Of a DNA stretch of 64,000 nucleotides, positions 33,942 through 46,453 are shown piece after piece. Source of the stretch: Pseudorhodoferax sp. Leaf267 (GTDB lineage Bacteria > Pseudomonadota > Gammaproteobacteria > Burkholderiales > Burkholderiaceae_C). The position numbers and the translations under genes are program-made. Positions within the stretch are counted from its first letter, which is position 1, and each line of letters begins with the position of its first letter. The notes beneath the pieces were generated by a model. It was not told the DNA's origin and did not search any database. It saw only the letters and a program-made list of their open reading frames with translations. The stretch spans positions 12,643 through 76,642 of the forward strand of contig NZ_LMMV01000004.1 of the NCBI RefSeq assembly GCF_001422405.1. Direction: 5' to 3'.

Positions 33942-34967
33942 ATGCCCACCTCGCCCATCCTGCGCACCGCGCCGCTCGGCTTTCCCTGGGAGACCGCCGA
34001 CCCCTTCCTGTTCTGCGTGCACCACGACGATGCCTACCCCCGGGGCAACGCGGCGTTCGGCCCGGCCGCGCCGCTGGCCGGGCGCGACATCGGCCAGGAC
34101 TTCAGCCGAAAAGACGGCTGGAGCATGTACCACGGCGAGACGGTGCCGGGCTTTCCGGCGCACCCGCACCGCGGCTTCGAGACCGTGACCATCGTGCGCC
34201 AGGGGCTCATCGACCATGCCGATTCGCTGGGCGCGGCGGCGCGCTTCGGCGGCGGCGACACGCAGTGGCTGACGGCCGGCGCCGGCGTGGTGCACGCCGA
34301 GATGTTTCCGCTGCTGCGCCGCGACGCGGCGAACCCGCTGGAGCTGTTCCAGATCTGGCTGAACCTGCCGGCGGCCTCCAAGATGGCGCCCGCGCATTTC
34401 ACGATGCTGTGGGCCGAGCGCATCCCCAGGTTGGTGCACCGCGACGACGCGGGCCGCACGACGGAGGTGGCCGTGATCGCCGGCCACCTGCCCGGTGCCG
34501 ACGCGCCCTTGCCGCCACCGCCCGATTCCTGGGCCGCGCAGGCGCAGGCCGATGTGGCGATCTGGACGCTGCGCCTGGCGCCCGGCGCGCATTGGCGCAT
34601 GCCGGCCGCCGCCGGCGCCGGCACACGGCGGCATCTGTATTTCTTTCGTGGCAAGGCGGTGCAGGTCGGCGGCCAGGCGATCGCCGGCCACCAGCTCATC
34701 GAGCTGCAGGCAGACCAAACGGTTGAACTCGTCAACGGCGATGCCGAGGCCGAATGCCTGCTGCTGCAGGGCCGGCCCATCGGCGAGCCCGTGGCCCAGT
34801 ACGGGCCCTTCGTCATGAACACCCAGGCCGAGATCGCGCAGACCATGGCGGACTACCGCCGCACGCAGTTCGGGGGGTGGCCCTGGGGAGATGCCGCGCC
34901 GGTGCACGGCGGGGATGTGGGGCGCTTCGCGCGCCACCCGGATGGGCGTCAGGAGCAGCCCGGCTGA
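33942..34967 (+). CDS. Pirin family protein
   Basis: A 341-residue bicupin. The metal-site segment PAHPHRGFETVTIVRQG, followed by WLTAGAGVVHAEMFP, gives the His/His/His/Glu pattern of pirins. Bacterial pirins have been linked to quercetinase activity or to redox-dependent regulation; which applies here is unknown. The C-terminal half has the second cupin (GTRRHLYFFRGKAVQVGGQ) and the closing block PVAQYGPFVMNTQAEIAQTMADYRRTQFGGWPW. It starts just after the strong terminator of the PLP-enzyme operon. Confidence 0.9.
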   Translation: MPTSPILRTAPLGFPWETADPFLFCVHHDDAYPRGNAAFGPAAPLAGRDIGQDFSRKDGWSMYHGETVPGFPAHPHRGFETVTIVRQGLIDHADSLGAAARFGGGDTQWLTAGAGVVHAEMFPLLRRDAANPLELFQIWLNLPAASKMAPAHFTMLWAERIPRLVHRDDAGRTTEVAVIAGHLPGADAPLPPPPDSWAAQAQADVAIWTLRLAPGAHWRMPAAAGAGTRRHLYFFRGKAVQVGGQAIAGHQLIELQADQTVELVNGDAEAECLLLQGRPIGEPVAQYGPFVMNTQAEIAQTMADYRRTQFGGWPWGDAAPVHGGDVGRFARHPDGRQEQPG

Positions 34968-34985
34968 CAGCAGCCGCTTCGCCGC

Positions 34986-35264
34986 TCAGGACTTGGCGGC
35001 GGTGGCCGAGACGCTGTCCAGCGATGCGTTGACCTGGTTCAGCACTTCGGCGGACTTGGTCAGCGTCTTTTCGACGCTCTCGCCGTGCTCCAGCGCCTGG
35101 GCGACCTCGCCCGTGCGCACGTCCTCGGCCAGCTGGGTGCCGAGCACGGTGTTGGCCACGGCCAGGTCGTCGGCGGCCTGGCGGATGTCGGCCGCGACTT
35201 CCTTGGCCTTCTCGATGGCCTGCTCCAGCGTGGCGGCAGCTTCAGCGTCTGGGGATGGCTGCAT
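34986..35264 (-). CDS. Small alpha-helical hypothetical protein
   Basis: A 92-residue acidic, almost wholly helical protein (AATLEQAIEKAKEVAADIRQAADDLAVANTVL, then ESVEKTLTKSAEVLNQVNASL) with heptad-like spacing, so probably a coiled coil. No signal peptide or family is recognised. The ATG at 35264 has AGG seven bases upstream. It follows the gap gene's stop by 89 bp on the opposite reading order and converges on the pirin gene. Confidence 0.65.
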   Translation of the reverse strand: MQPSPDAEAAATLEQAIEKAKEVAADIRQAADDLAVANTVLGTQLAEDVRTGEVAQALEHGESVEKTLTKSAEVLNQVNASLDSVSATAAKS

Positions 35265-35353
35265 GGCGAGACCTGTCAAATCTGAGGGGAGTTTGCGCAT
35301 CGTAGCGCCAGCACGCAGCCCCGGGCAAATGCCCAGGGCCGCGCGCAGGCGGT

Positions 35354-38525
<3,172 letters not shown>

Positions 38526-38615
38526 GGATGGGCAGCTCCGGTCGGGATCGGGGGAAACCCGGGATTTTAGCGACCGACCCGGCGAAGGCACTTGGTCTAC
38601 AGTCGCCAGCGCATC

Positions 38616-39548
38616 ATGGCCACGATCCTACTTCCTGCTGGCGCCACGCTATTCGAGCGCGGCTGGCTCTCGTCCAACAACCTGTTGCTGCAGGACCCGG
38701 CCGGCCGCGGGCCCACGGCGCTGATCGATTCGGGCTACTGCACGCACGCCACGCAGACGCTGGCGCTCGTGGCCCATGCGCTGCAGGGCGCGCCGCTGGA
38801 GCGGCTGCTGAACACGCATCTGCACAGCGACCACTGCGGCGGCAACGCGGCCCTGCAGCAACGCTACCCGGGCGTGCACACGGCCATCCCGCCCGGCCAG
38901 GCGGCGCAGGTGCGCGATTGGGACTTCGACGCCCTGAGCTACGGCCCCACGGGCCAGGAATGCCCGCGCTTTCGATTCGACGCGACGCTGCAGCCCGGCA
39001 GCACCGTGCAGCTGGGCGCCGCCGACTGGCAGGTGCATGCCGCGCCAGGCCATGACCCGCATGCCGTGGTGCTGTTCGAGCCGGCCACGCGCACGCTGGT
39101 GTCGGCCGACGCGCTGTGGCAGAACGGCTTTGGCGTGGTGTTCCCGGAACTGGAGGGCGATGCGGCGTTCGCCGAGGTCGGCGCCACGCTGGACCTGATC
39201 GAGCGCCTCGCGCCCGCCGTGGCCATCCCCGGACACGGCAGCGTGTTCGACGATGTGGTGCCGGCCATCGCCCGCGCGCGGCGGCGGCTGGACAGCTTCG
39301 TCGCCGCGCCGCTCAAGCACGCGCACTACGCGGCCAAGGTGCTGCTGAAGTTCAAGCTGCTGGAGCTGCAGCGGATCGCCGAGGCCGATCTGCTGGCCTG
39401 GGCACAGCAGACGGCTTACTTGCGCACCTTGCACGCGCGGCATTTCGCCGCGGCGGGGGACCTGGCGAACTGGTCCGCACAGCTGGTGGACGACCTGCTG
39501 CGCAGCGGGGCCGCGGCGCGCGAGGGGGCGCTGCTGGTGAACCTGTAG
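38616..39548 (+). CDS. MBL-fold metallo-hydrolase
   Basis: A 310-residue metallo-beta-lactamase-fold protein with the metal motif HLHSDH (His68, His70, Asp72, His73), later ligands in [10 protein letters not shown], and IPGHG. No signal peptide. The C-terminal helical extension ([30 protein letters not shown]) resembles MBL hydrolases of unknown thioester or lactone substrates. It is divergent from tkt, with about 90 bp between starts. Confidence 0.87.
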   Translation: MATILLPAGATLFERGWLSSNNLLLQDPAGRGPTALIDSGYCTHATQTLALVAHALQGAPLERLLNTHLHSDHCGGNAALQQRYPGVHTAIPPGQAAQVRDWDFDALSYGPTGQECPRFRFDATLQPGSTVQLGAADWQVHAAPGHDPHAVVLFEPATRTLVSADALWQNGFGVVFPELEGDAAFAEVGATLDLIERLAPAVAIPGHGSVFDDVVPAIARARRRLDSFVAAPLKHAHYAAKVLLKFKLLELQRIAEADLLAWAQQTAYLRTLHARHFAAAGDLANWSAQLVDDLLRSGAAAREGALLVNL

Positions 39549-39619
39549 CAGCGTTCACGGCACTGTCATGCGGGGGCCGCAAGCTCGCGGGCTTGTCGCA
39601 CTCCCGTCACGCCTGTCCC

Positions 39620-40978
39620 ATGTTCCGCATCCCCTTGAGCGCCATCTGCGCCGCCCTTGTCTGCGCCGCGCCCGCGCCCGCCGCCTTCGCCCAACAGGCC
39701 TTCCCCTCCACGCTGGCCGGCCACGCCATCCTGCCGGCCCGCACCATGATCGCGGCGCCGCAGGACGCGCCGGCCGACCTGCGCGTGTCCGGGAAATTCA
39801 CCACCGCGCGCCGCGTGGACCAGCCCGGCTCGGTGGAGGGCCTGTCCGGCGGCCGGCCCACGGGCGTGTCGCTGCCCTTCGAGGGGCAGCCTGCGCAAGG
39901 CCATTCGGGCATCAAGCGCATGGCCGATGGTTCGTTCTGGATCCTCACCGACAACGGCGCCGGCGCCAAAGCCAATTCGCCGGACTTCATGCTGTACCTG
40001 AACCACTACGCGGTGGACTTCAAGACCGGCCAGTTCATGCGCCACAAGACGGTGTTCCTGCACGACCCGGACCGCAAGGTGCCGTTTCGCATCAATCAGG
40101 AAGGCACGGCCCAGCGCTATCTGACCGGCATGGACTTCGACCCCGAGAGCTTCCAGTTTGCCGGCGGCGCGCTGTGGGTGGCCGAGGAGTTCGGCCCCTG
40201 GCTGATCAAGGCCGACCTGAACGGCAAGGTGCTGGCCGTGTTCGAGACCCTGGTGGACGGCAAGACTGTGCGCTCGCCCGACCACCCGGCCATCGCCATG
40301 GCCGCCGCGCCGGACGCCGCGCTGCCGTCCTTCGAGGTCAAGCGCTCCAAGGGCTTCGAGGGCATGGCAGCTTCGCCCGACGGCAGCAAGCTGTATGCGC
40401 TGCTCGAAGGCCCGCTGTGGGATGCCGCGGCCAAGGGCTACGAGACGCTGGACGGCAAGACCGTGCTGCGCGTGCTGGAGTTCGACGTGGCTGCCGAGCG
40501 CTGGACGGGCCGGCACTGGAAATACCTGCTGGAAGCCGGCCACCACGCGATCGGCGACTTCAACCTGCTGGACGCCACGACTGGCCTCGTCATCGAGCGC
40601 GACAACGGCGAAGGCACGGCCGACAAGGCCTGCCCGGCCGGCCAGAAGGGCGCGGACTGCTTCCATGACCTGGCGAAGTTCAAGCGCGTCTACAAGATCG
40701 AGATGAACGAGGCCAACGTGGGCGGCGCCGTGCGCAAGATCGGCTACATCGACCTGATGCGCATCCAGGACCCGAACCGGCTCGCCAGGAAGCCGCTGAA
40801 CGACGGCGTGCTGACCTTCCCGTTCTTCACCATCGAGAACGTGGACCGCGTGGACGCCACGCACATCGTGGTGGGCAACGACAACAACCTGCCATTCAGC
40901 AGCAGTCGGCTGCCGAACCAGGCCGATGACAACGAGCTGGTGCTGCTGGAAGTGGGCGAGCTGCTGCGCGCCCGGTAG
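39620..40978 (+). CDS. Exported esterase-like activity of phytase family protein
   Basis: A 452-residue protein with signal peptide (MFRIPLSAICAALVCAAPAPAAFAQQ). The beta-propeller-like body contains FEGQPAQGHSGIKRMADGSFWILTDNGAGAKANSPD, GGALWVAEEFGPWLIKADLNG and NGFEGMAASPDG-like KGFEGMAASPDGSKLY, the hallmarks of the esterase-like phytase domain (PF13449). Proposed activities are phosphomonoester or ester hydrolysis in the periplasm. The unit stands alone, 71 bp after the MBL gene. Confidence 0.87.
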   Translation: MFRIPLSAICAALVCAAPAPAAFAQQAFPSTLAGHAILPARTMIAAPQDAPADLRVSGKFTTARRVDQPGSVEGLSGGRPTGVSLPFEGQPAQGHSGIKRMADGSFWILTDNGAGAKANSPDFMLYLNHYAVDFKTGQFMRHKTVFLHDPDRKVPFRINQEGTAQRYLTGMDFDPESFQFAGGALWVAEEFGPWLIKADLNGKVLAVFETLVDGKTVRSPDHPAIAMAAAPDAALPSFEVKRSKGFEGMAASPDGSKLYALLEGPLWDAAAKGYETLDGKTVLRVLEFDVAAERWTGRHWKYLLEAGHHAIGDFNLLDATTGLVIERDNGEGTADKACPAGQKGADCFHDLAKFKRVYKIEMNEANVGGAVRKIGYIDLMRIQDPNRLARKPLNDGVLTFPFFTIENVDRVDATHIVVGNDNNLPFSSSRLPNQADDNELVLLEVGELLRAR

Positions 40979-40994
40979 GCGACGGGTGGCCGAC

Positions 40995-41013
40995 CGTTCA
41001 AAACGCTTGAACG
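40995..41013. promoter_or_regulatory. Palindrome upstream of wrbA
   Basis: CGTTCAA (40995-41001) and TTGAACG (41007-41013) form a perfect 7-bp inverted repeat with a 5-base centre, 85 bp before the wrbA start. It has the size and symmetry of an operator; no regulator gene is adjacent. It could instead be a weak terminator hairpin for the preceding gene, but no U-tract follows. Confidence 0.45.
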
Positions 41014-41097
41014 CTGCCGTCAGGCGCGACGACCGGGCCCCGGGGATGGCTGCGCCAACATGCAGGCATCCCTTTTTTCCATTCTTCAGGAAGCACC

Positions 41098-41697
41098 ATG
41101 GCCAAAGTCCTCGTTCTGTACTACTCCACCTACGGCCACATCGAGACCATGGCCGGCGCCATCGCCGAGGGCGCGCGCGCGGCCGGTGCCCAGGTGGACA
41201 TCAAGCGCGTGCCCGAGACGGTGCCCGACGAGATCGCCCGGGCCTCGCACTTCAAGCTGGACCAGGCCGCCCCCGTGGCGAAGATCGACGAGCTGGCGAA
41301 CTACGACGCCATCGTGATCGGCACCGGCACGCGCTTTGGCCGCATGTCCTCGCAGATGGCGGCTTTCCTGGACCAGGCCGGCGGCCTGTGGGCGCGCGGC
41401 GCGCTGAACGGCAAGGTGGGCGCGGCCTTCACCTCCACCGCCACGCAGCACGGCGGCCAGGAGACCACGCTGTTCTCCATCATCACCAACCTGCTGCACT
41501 TCGGCCTGGTCGTCGTCGGCCTGCCCTACAGCCATGCCGGCCAGATGGCGCTGGACGAGATCGTCGGCGGCGCGCCCTACGGCGCCACGACCATCGCCGG
41601 CAGCGACGGCGCGCGCCAGCCCAGCGCCATCGAGCTGGCCGGTGCACGGCACCAGGGCGAGATCGTCGCGAAGACGGCGGCCAAGCTGTTCGGCTGA
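41098..41697 (+). CDS. wrbA: NAD(P)H:quinone oxidoreductase
   Basis: A 199-residue flavodoxin-fold protein. The FMN phosphate loop [19 protein letters not shown], the [24 protein letters not shown] block and the [14 protein letters not shown] segment identify WrbA, which reduces quinones by two electrons and protects against oxidative stress. GGAAG precedes the start. The stop lies 4 bp from that of the convergent Bug gene. Confidence 0.94.
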   Translation: MAKVLVLYYSTYGHIETMAGAIAEGARAAGAQVDIKRVPETVPDEIARASHFKLDQAAPVAKIDELANYDAIVIGTGTRFGRMSSQMAAFLDQAGGLWARGALNGKVGAAFTSTATQHGGQETTLFSIITNLLHFGLVVVGLPYSHAGQMALDEIVGGAPYGATTIAGSDGARQPSAIELAGARHQGEIVAKTAAKLFG

Positions 41698-41701
41698 AGG
41701 T

Positions 41702-42679
41702 TCAGTCGGTCGGCTTGAAGCCGGAAGCCCGGATCGCGGGCGCCCAGCGTTCGTAGTCGGCCTTCATGACGGCCGCCAGGCGCTCCGGCCCCTCGCCGGT
41801 CGGCTCCAGCCCCATGCCCAGCAGACGGTCGTGCTGGGCTTTGCCGCTGACGGCGGCGATGGCGGCTTTGGACAGGCGCGCGACGGCCGCAGGCGGCGTG
41901 CCGGCCGGCGCGAACAGGCCATACCAGGGCAAGGCCGTGAGGTCGAAACCCTGCTCGCGAAAGGTCGGCACGTTGGCGAACGCGGGAGAGCGCTTCTCGC
42001 CGGCCACGGCCAGCAGCCTGGCCTTGCCCGCATCGACCAGGTTCTGCAGGTCGGCCGCGACCGTGGACAGCGCGGCGATCTGGCCGCCGGCCAGTGCCTG
42101 CATGGAGTCGGCCGTGCCCTTGTAGGGCACATGCGTCAGCTCGATGCCGGCCGCCTTGGCGAACATCACGCCGAAGAAGTGCGGCAGGCTGCCGGTCGCG
42201 GCCGAGCCATAGAAGCCGTTCTTCGCCGGATCGGTCTTGACCCAGGCCACGTACTCGGCCAGCGTCCTGGCCGGCACCTGCGGGCCAACGCCCAGGCCGA
42301 CCTGGAAGTTGGACAGATGCGCCACGGGCGCGAAGTCCTTGAACGGGTCGTAGCGCAGCTGGCCGGCGTAGCTGCTGGCGAAGATCGACATGGTGGCCAC
42401 CGGCGTCATGAGCAGCGTGAGGCCATCGGCGGGCGCGTTCTTGACGAACTCGTTGCCGATGCGGCCGCCTGCGCCGACCTTGTTCTCCACGATCACCGGC
42501 TGGCCCAGCTCGCGCGCCATGGCCTCGGCCACGATGCGCGCCAGCGCGTCCGACGTGGCGCCTGCCGGGTAGCCGACGACGATGCGGATCGCCGGGCCGC
42601 CCTGCGCCCGGGCTGCGCCGGCCAGGCTGGCGGCACCGGCCAGCAGCAGCGTGCGGCGGTGGATGGTGGGGGTGGACAT
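41702..42679 (-). CDS. Bug-family (TctC-like) periplasmic solute-binding protein
   Basis: The third Bug protein of the window, 325 residues. The signal has twin arginines (IHRRTLLLAGAASLAGAARAQ), suggesting Tat or Sec export, and the mature part opens GGPAIRIVVGYPAGATSDALARIVAE. GYPAG replaces the more common PFPAG, and the glycine-rich loop NKVGAGGRIGNEF follows. GGAGA lies 7 bases before the ATG. It stands alone between convergent wrbA and divergent murU. Substrate unknown. Confidence 0.9.
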   Translation of the reverse strand: MSTPTIHRRTLLLAGAASLAGAARAQGGPAIRIVVGYPAGATSDALARIVAEAMARELGQPVIVENKVGAGGRIGNEFVKNAPADGLTLLMTPVATMSIFASSYAGQLRYDPFKDFAPVAHLSNFQVGLGVGPQVPARTLAEYVAWVKTDPAKNGFYGSAATGSLPHFFGVMFAKAAGIELTHVPYKGTADSMQALAGGQIAALSTVAADLQNLVDAGKARLLAVAGEKRSPAFANVPTFREQGFDLTALPWYGLFAPAGTPPAAVARLSKAAIAAVSGKAQHDRLLGMGLEPTGEGPERLAAVMKADYERWAPAIRASGFKPTD

Positions 42680-42743
42680 GAAGCTCTCCTGCGGTGCGTT
42701 CGGACCGGCATGGTAGTGCGGCCGCCCCTCGGATAATCCGCCG

Positions 42744-43472
42744 ATGCCCCTGCCCCAGCCCTCTCCCCCCGTGCGCAGCGCCATGGTCCTCGCGGCCGGC
42801 CGCGGCGAGCGCATGCGCCCGCTGACCGACGCCACGCCCAAGCCGCTGCTGCCGGTGCGTGGCAAGCCCATGATCGTGTGGCACCTGGAGGCGCTGGCGC
42901 GCGCCGGCATCGAACGCGTGGTCGTCAACTGCGCGTGGCTGGAGGACCAGATCCCCGCCGCGCTGGGCGACGGCAGCCGCTGGGGCCTGCAGATCGCCTA
43001 CACGATGGAAGGGCGCGACCACGGCGGCGCGCTGGAGACGGCGGGCGGCATCGCCAAGGCCCTGCCGCTGCTGGACGAATGCTTCTGGCTGGTCTCGGGC
43101 GACATCTTCGCGCCCGGCTTTGCGTTCAGCGCCGAGGCCGCCGCGCGCTTCCTCGCGCAGGACCGGCTGGCGCATCTGTGGCTGGTGCCGAACCCCGACT
43201 TCCACCCCCAGGGCGACTTCGGCCTGTCGCCCGACGGCCTGGGCCTGGACGGCCCCGGCCCCGACGGCCGGCGCTGGACCTATGCCAACCTGGCCCTGAT
43301 GCGCCGTGACCTGTGCGCCCAGCTGCCGGTCGGCCACAAGGCCGCGCTGGGGCCGCTGCTGTTCGCGGCCATGCGCGCGCGGCGCGTGGGCGCCGAGCTC
43401 TACACCGGCGCCTGGCACAACGTGGGCACGCCGGCCCAGCTGCGGGCCTTGGACGCCGGGGAGCACGCATGA
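42744..43472 (+). CDS. murU: N-acetylmuramate alpha-1-phosphate uridylyltransferase
   Basis: A 242-residue sugar nucleotidyltransferase. LAAGRGERMRPLTDATPKPLLPV is the nucleotide-binding signature, and GGALETAGGIAKALPLL with LVSGDIFA supplies the metal and sugar side. This pattern fits MurU of the MurNAc recycling route that bypasses de novo UDP-MurNAc synthesis. Its usual partner kinase AmgK is not adjacent; the upstream gene is an unrelated Bug protein. It overlaps the next gene by ATGA. A glucose-1-phosphate transferase remains a lesser alternative. Confidence 0.83.
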   Translation: MPLPQPSPPVRSAMVLAAGRGERMRPLTDATPKPLLPVRGKPMIVWHLEALARAGIERVVVNCAWLEDQIPAALGDGSRWGLQIAYTMEGRDHGGALETAGGIAKALPLLDECFWLVSGDIFAPGFAFSAEAAARFLAQDRLAHLWLVPNPDFHPQGDFGLSPDGLGLDGPGPDGRRWTYANLALMRRDLCAQLPVGHKAALGPLLFAAMRARRVGAELYTGAWHNVGTPAQLRALDAGEHA

Positions 43473-44116
43473 ACGACGCCGTCCTGCTGGCGGGCGCGAC
43501 CGGGCTGGTCGGCCGCGAGATCCTGGGCCTGCTGCTGGCCGATCGCAGCATCGCGCGCGTCCACACGCTGGGCCGCAGGCCAGCGCCGCTGCAGCACGCC
43601 AAGCTGCAGCACCATGCCTCGGACCTGCGGCAGATGCCGGCACTGCCGCCCGTGCAGGCGGTCTACATCGCGCTGGGCACCACGATCAAGGTGGCCGGCA
43701 GCCAGGAGGCCTTCCGCGCCGTGGACCACGACGCCGTGCTGGCCGTGGCGCGTGCCGCGCGGGCCGCCGGTGCGCGCCGGCTGGGCCTGGTCAGCGCCAT
43801 GGGCGCAGACGCGGGCTCGCGCGTGTTCTACAGCCGCGTCAAGGGCGAGGTCGAGCAGGCCGTGGCCGCGCTGGGCTACGACAGCGTGGTGATCGCGCGG
43901 CCCTCGCTGCTGATCGGCGACCGCGGCCCGCTGGGCCAGCCCGCGCGGCGCGGCGAGACCATCGGCGAGGCCGTCAGCAAGGCCCTGCGCCCGCTGATCC
44001 CGGCCAACTACCGCGCGATCCTTGCCAGCGACGTGGCCAAGGCGCTGGTGGCCGGCGTGGCGCGCGGCGCGCCCGGCGTGCAGACGCTGCTGTCCGGGCA
44101 GATGCAGCGCAACTGA
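43469..44116 (+). CDS. NAD(P)H-binding atypical SDR (YwnB/HTATIP2-like)
   Basis: A 215-residue Rossmann protein with the atypical-SDR loop GATGLVGRE (residues 9-17), then GLVSAMGADAGSRVFYSRVKGEVEQAVAALGYDSVVIARPSLLIG, which carries the Y-x-x-x-K pair. The family includes redox or binding proteins with few known substrates. Its ATG overlaps the murU stop and GGGGAG lies upstream, so the two are cotranslated. The aminopeptidase gene follows 28 bp later. Confidence 0.85.
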   Translation: MNDAVLLAGATGLVGREILGLLLADRSIARVHTLGRRPAPLQHAKLQHHASDLRQMPALPPVQAVYIALGTTIKVAGSQEAFRAVDHDAVLAVARAARAAGARRLGLVSAMGADAGSRVFYSRVKGEVEQAVAALGYDSVVIARPSLLIGDRGPLGQPARRGETIGEAVSKALRPLIPANYRAILASDVAKALVAGVARGAPGVQTLLSGQMQRN

Positions 44117-44144
44117 AGCGGACGGCCGGCGGTAGGATGGCGCG

Positions 44145-45524
44145 ATGACCACGCCCTACGCCCAACGCCGCGCCGCACTCGCCCGCCAGATCGGCCGCGA
44201 CGGCATCGCCATCGTGCCCACCGCCCCGGAACGCCCGCGCAACCGCGACAGCGACTTCCTGTACCGGCACGACAGCTACTTCTACTACCTGACCGGCTTC
44301 ACCGAGCCCAACGCCTGGCTGGTCATCACCGGCGACGGCAAGAGCACGCTGTTCTGCGCGCCCAAGGACCTGGAGCGCGAGATCTGGGACGGCTACCGCC
44401 TGGGGCCCGAGGCCGCGCCCGACGCCCTGGGCGTGGACGACGCGCACTCGGTGGCCGCACTGGACGCGCAGCTGCCCAGGCTGCTGGAGAACCGCGGCAC
44501 GGTGTGGTTCCCGTTCGCCATCCACAAGGGGCTGGAATCGCGCGTGGACGGCTGGCTGTCCAGCGTGCGCGCCCGCGTGCGCTATGGCGCGCTGTGCCCG
44601 CAGTCGCAGCAGGACCTGTGCGGCATCCTGGACGAAATGCGCCTCGTGAAGGACGCGCACGAGCAGGACATCATGCGCCGCGCCGCGCAGATCAGCGCCG
44701 GGGCCCACGTCCGCGCCATGCAGCTGTCGGCCCGCCGGCTGCGCGACGGCCAGGACGTGCGCGAATACCACCTGGACGCCGAGCTGCTGCACGAGTTCCG
44801 CCTGCACGGCTCGCAGTACCCGGCGTATGGCTCCATCGTGGCGGCCGGCGCCAATGCCTGCGTGCTGCACTACCGCGCCGATGCCGCGCCCGTGCGCGAT
44901 GGCGAGCTGGTGCTGATCGACGCCGGCTGCGAGCTCGACGGCTACGCCAGCGACATCACCCGCACCTTCCCGGCCAACGGCAGGTTCACCGGCCCGCAGC
45001 GTGTGCTGTACGACCTGGTGCTGGCCAGCCAGGACGCGGCCGTGGCCGCCACCCGCCCCGGCAAGCGCTTCAACGACCCGCACGAGGCCACTGTCCAGGT
45101 GCTGGCGCAGGGCATGCTGGACGTAGGCCTGCTGGACAGGAACAAGGTCGGCAGCGTCGACGACGTGATCGAGAAGCGCGCCTACTTCGCCTATTACATG
45201 CACCGCACCGGCCACTGGCTGGGCATGGACGTGCACGACTGCGGCAGCTACGTGGAGCCCAGCGAGATCGGCAACGGCAGCGAGCGCAAGGACGCACTGT
45301 CCGGCGAGACCATCCTCGACCGCCCCAGCCGCATCCTGAAGCCCGGCATGGTGCTGACCATCGAGCCCGGCATCTACGTGCGCCCCGGCCCCGGCGTGCC
45401 CGAGCAGTTCCACAACATCGGCATCCGCATCGAGGACGACGCCATCGTCACGGCCGATGGCTGCGAGCTGATCACGCGCGGCGTGCCGGTGAAGGCGGAC
45501 GAGATCGAGGCGTTGATGCGATGA
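44145..45524 (+). CDS. pepP: Xaa-Pro aminopeptidase
   Basis: A 459-residue M24B peptidase that removes N-terminal residues before proline. The N-terminal domain (FLYRHDSYFYYLTGFTEPNA) and the pita-bread metal ligands are intact: two aspartates in LIDAGCELDGYASDITRTFP, histidine in HRTGHWLGMDVHD, glutamate in TIEPGIYV and in GIRIEDDAIVT. In enterobacteria pepP precedes ubiquinone genes; here it follows murU and an SDR and is followed by an SGNH hydrolase. Confidence 0.94.
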   Translation: MTTPYAQRRAALARQIGRDGIAIVPTAPERPRNRDSDFLYRHDSYFYYLTGFTEPNAWLVITGDGKSTLFCAPKDLEREIWDGYRLGPEAAPDALGVDDAHSVAALDAQLPRLLENRGTVWFPFAIHKGLESRVDGWLSSVRARVRYGALCPQSQQDLCGILDEMRLVKDAHEQDIMRRAAQISAGAHVRAMQLSARRLRDGQDVREYHLDAELLHEFRLHGSQYPAYGSIVAAGANACVLHYRADAAPVRDGELVLIDAGCELDGYASDITRTFPANGRFTGPQRVLYDLVLASQDAAVAATRPGKRFNDPHEATVQVLAQGMLDVGLLDRNKVGSVDDVIEKRAYFAYYMHRTGHWLGMDVHDCGSYVEPSEIGNGSERKDALSGETILDRPSRILKPGMVLTIEPGIYVRPGPGVPEQFHNIGIRIEDDAIVTADGCELITRGVPVKADEIEALMR

Positions 45525-45649
45525 CCGGCCGGATCCCAGGCCGCAAAGTGGCGGGGCGTCCCCTGCCCGACCCGCGGCCTCGCGGCGCACGCCGTCTGTA
45601 GGCGCTGGCCGACATGGTCCAGACCGCAACACGTGGCAAGGTCATCTCC

Positions 45650-46453
45650 ATGCGTAAAACCAAACGACGCCTCACCAAGCTCGCCTTCACGCTGTATGGA
45701 CTGGGCATGGGCGCCTCCATCGGCGCCCAGACGCACCCGGTCGCCAGCCGTCCGGCGGCCCGTGCCACCGCCGTGGTGGATACCCGCTGGAAGGACAGCT
45801 TCGACGCCTTCGCCGAAGCCGACCAGAAGCAGGCGCCCAAGGCCGGCGGCATCCTGTTCGTCGGCAGCTCGTCGATCCGGCTGTGGAACGACCTGGAAAC
45901 CCAGTTCGGCGACGAGCCCGTGGTCAAGCGCGGGTTCGGCGGCTCGCGCATGCTGGACGTGACGGCCCATGTCGACCTGCTCGTGCTGCCCTACAAGCCA
46001 CGCCTGGTCGTGGTCTATGCCGGCGACAACGACCTGGCCGAGGGCCGCACGCCCATCGAGGTGCTGGCCAGCTTCACGCAGTTCGTGGAAAGGGTGCGTG
46101 CGGCCCTGCCCGACACGCGCATCGCCTACCTGTCGATCAAACCCAGCCCGCTGCGTGCGACGCTGATGCCGCAGGCCATCGAGACGAACGCGCTGATCGA
46201 GAAGTACAGCGCGTCCGTCCCGAACCTGGACTACATCGACATCTACTCGCGCATGCTGGACGCCGAGGGCAAGCCGCGCGCCGATCTGTACGGCGCCGAC
46301 TCGCTGCACATGAACCCGGCGGGCTACGCCGTGTGGAAGTCCGCCATCTCGCCGCACCTGGTGGTCAAGCTGCCCGAAGCCGCATTGGCCGACGCCAAAC
46401 TCAGCGCGGAACCGTCGCTGGTGTCGGTGAAGGTTCCGCCGCGCGCGCCTTGA
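45650..46453 (+). CDS. SGNH/GDSL-type hydrolase with signal-like N-terminus
   Basis: A 267-residue protein. After a basic, hydrophobic start (MRKTKRRLTKLAFTLYGLGMGASIGAQ) come GSSSIRLW with the nucleophile serine, the GDNDLAEG block and the DSLHMNPAGY end with Asp and His. AAGG lies 8 bases before this ATG; another ATG at 45614 lacks a ribosome site. Substrates may be acyl groups on glycans or lipids. Its 3' end overlaps that of the convergent opgC gene by 53 bp. Closeness to an acyltransferase suggests glucan de-acylation, which is inference. Confidence 0.86.
   Translation: MRKTKRRLTKLAFTLYGLGMGASIGAQTHPVASRPAARATAVVDTRWKDSFDAFAEADQKQAPKAGGILFVGSSSIRLWNDLETQFGDEPVVKRGFGGSRMLDVTAHVDLLVLPYKPRLVVVYAGDNDLAEGRTPIEVLASFTQFVERVRAALPDTRIAYLSIKPSPLRATLMPQAIETNALIEKYSASVPNLDYIDIYSRMLDAEGKPRADLYGADSLHMNPAGYAVWKSAISPHLVVKLPEAALADAKLSAEPSLVSVKVPPRAP

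Noticed and set aside
45521-45601. 26-codon frame overlapping the pepP stop
   Set aside because: Arg/Pro-rich translation with no continuation or family; likely chance read-on after pepP.
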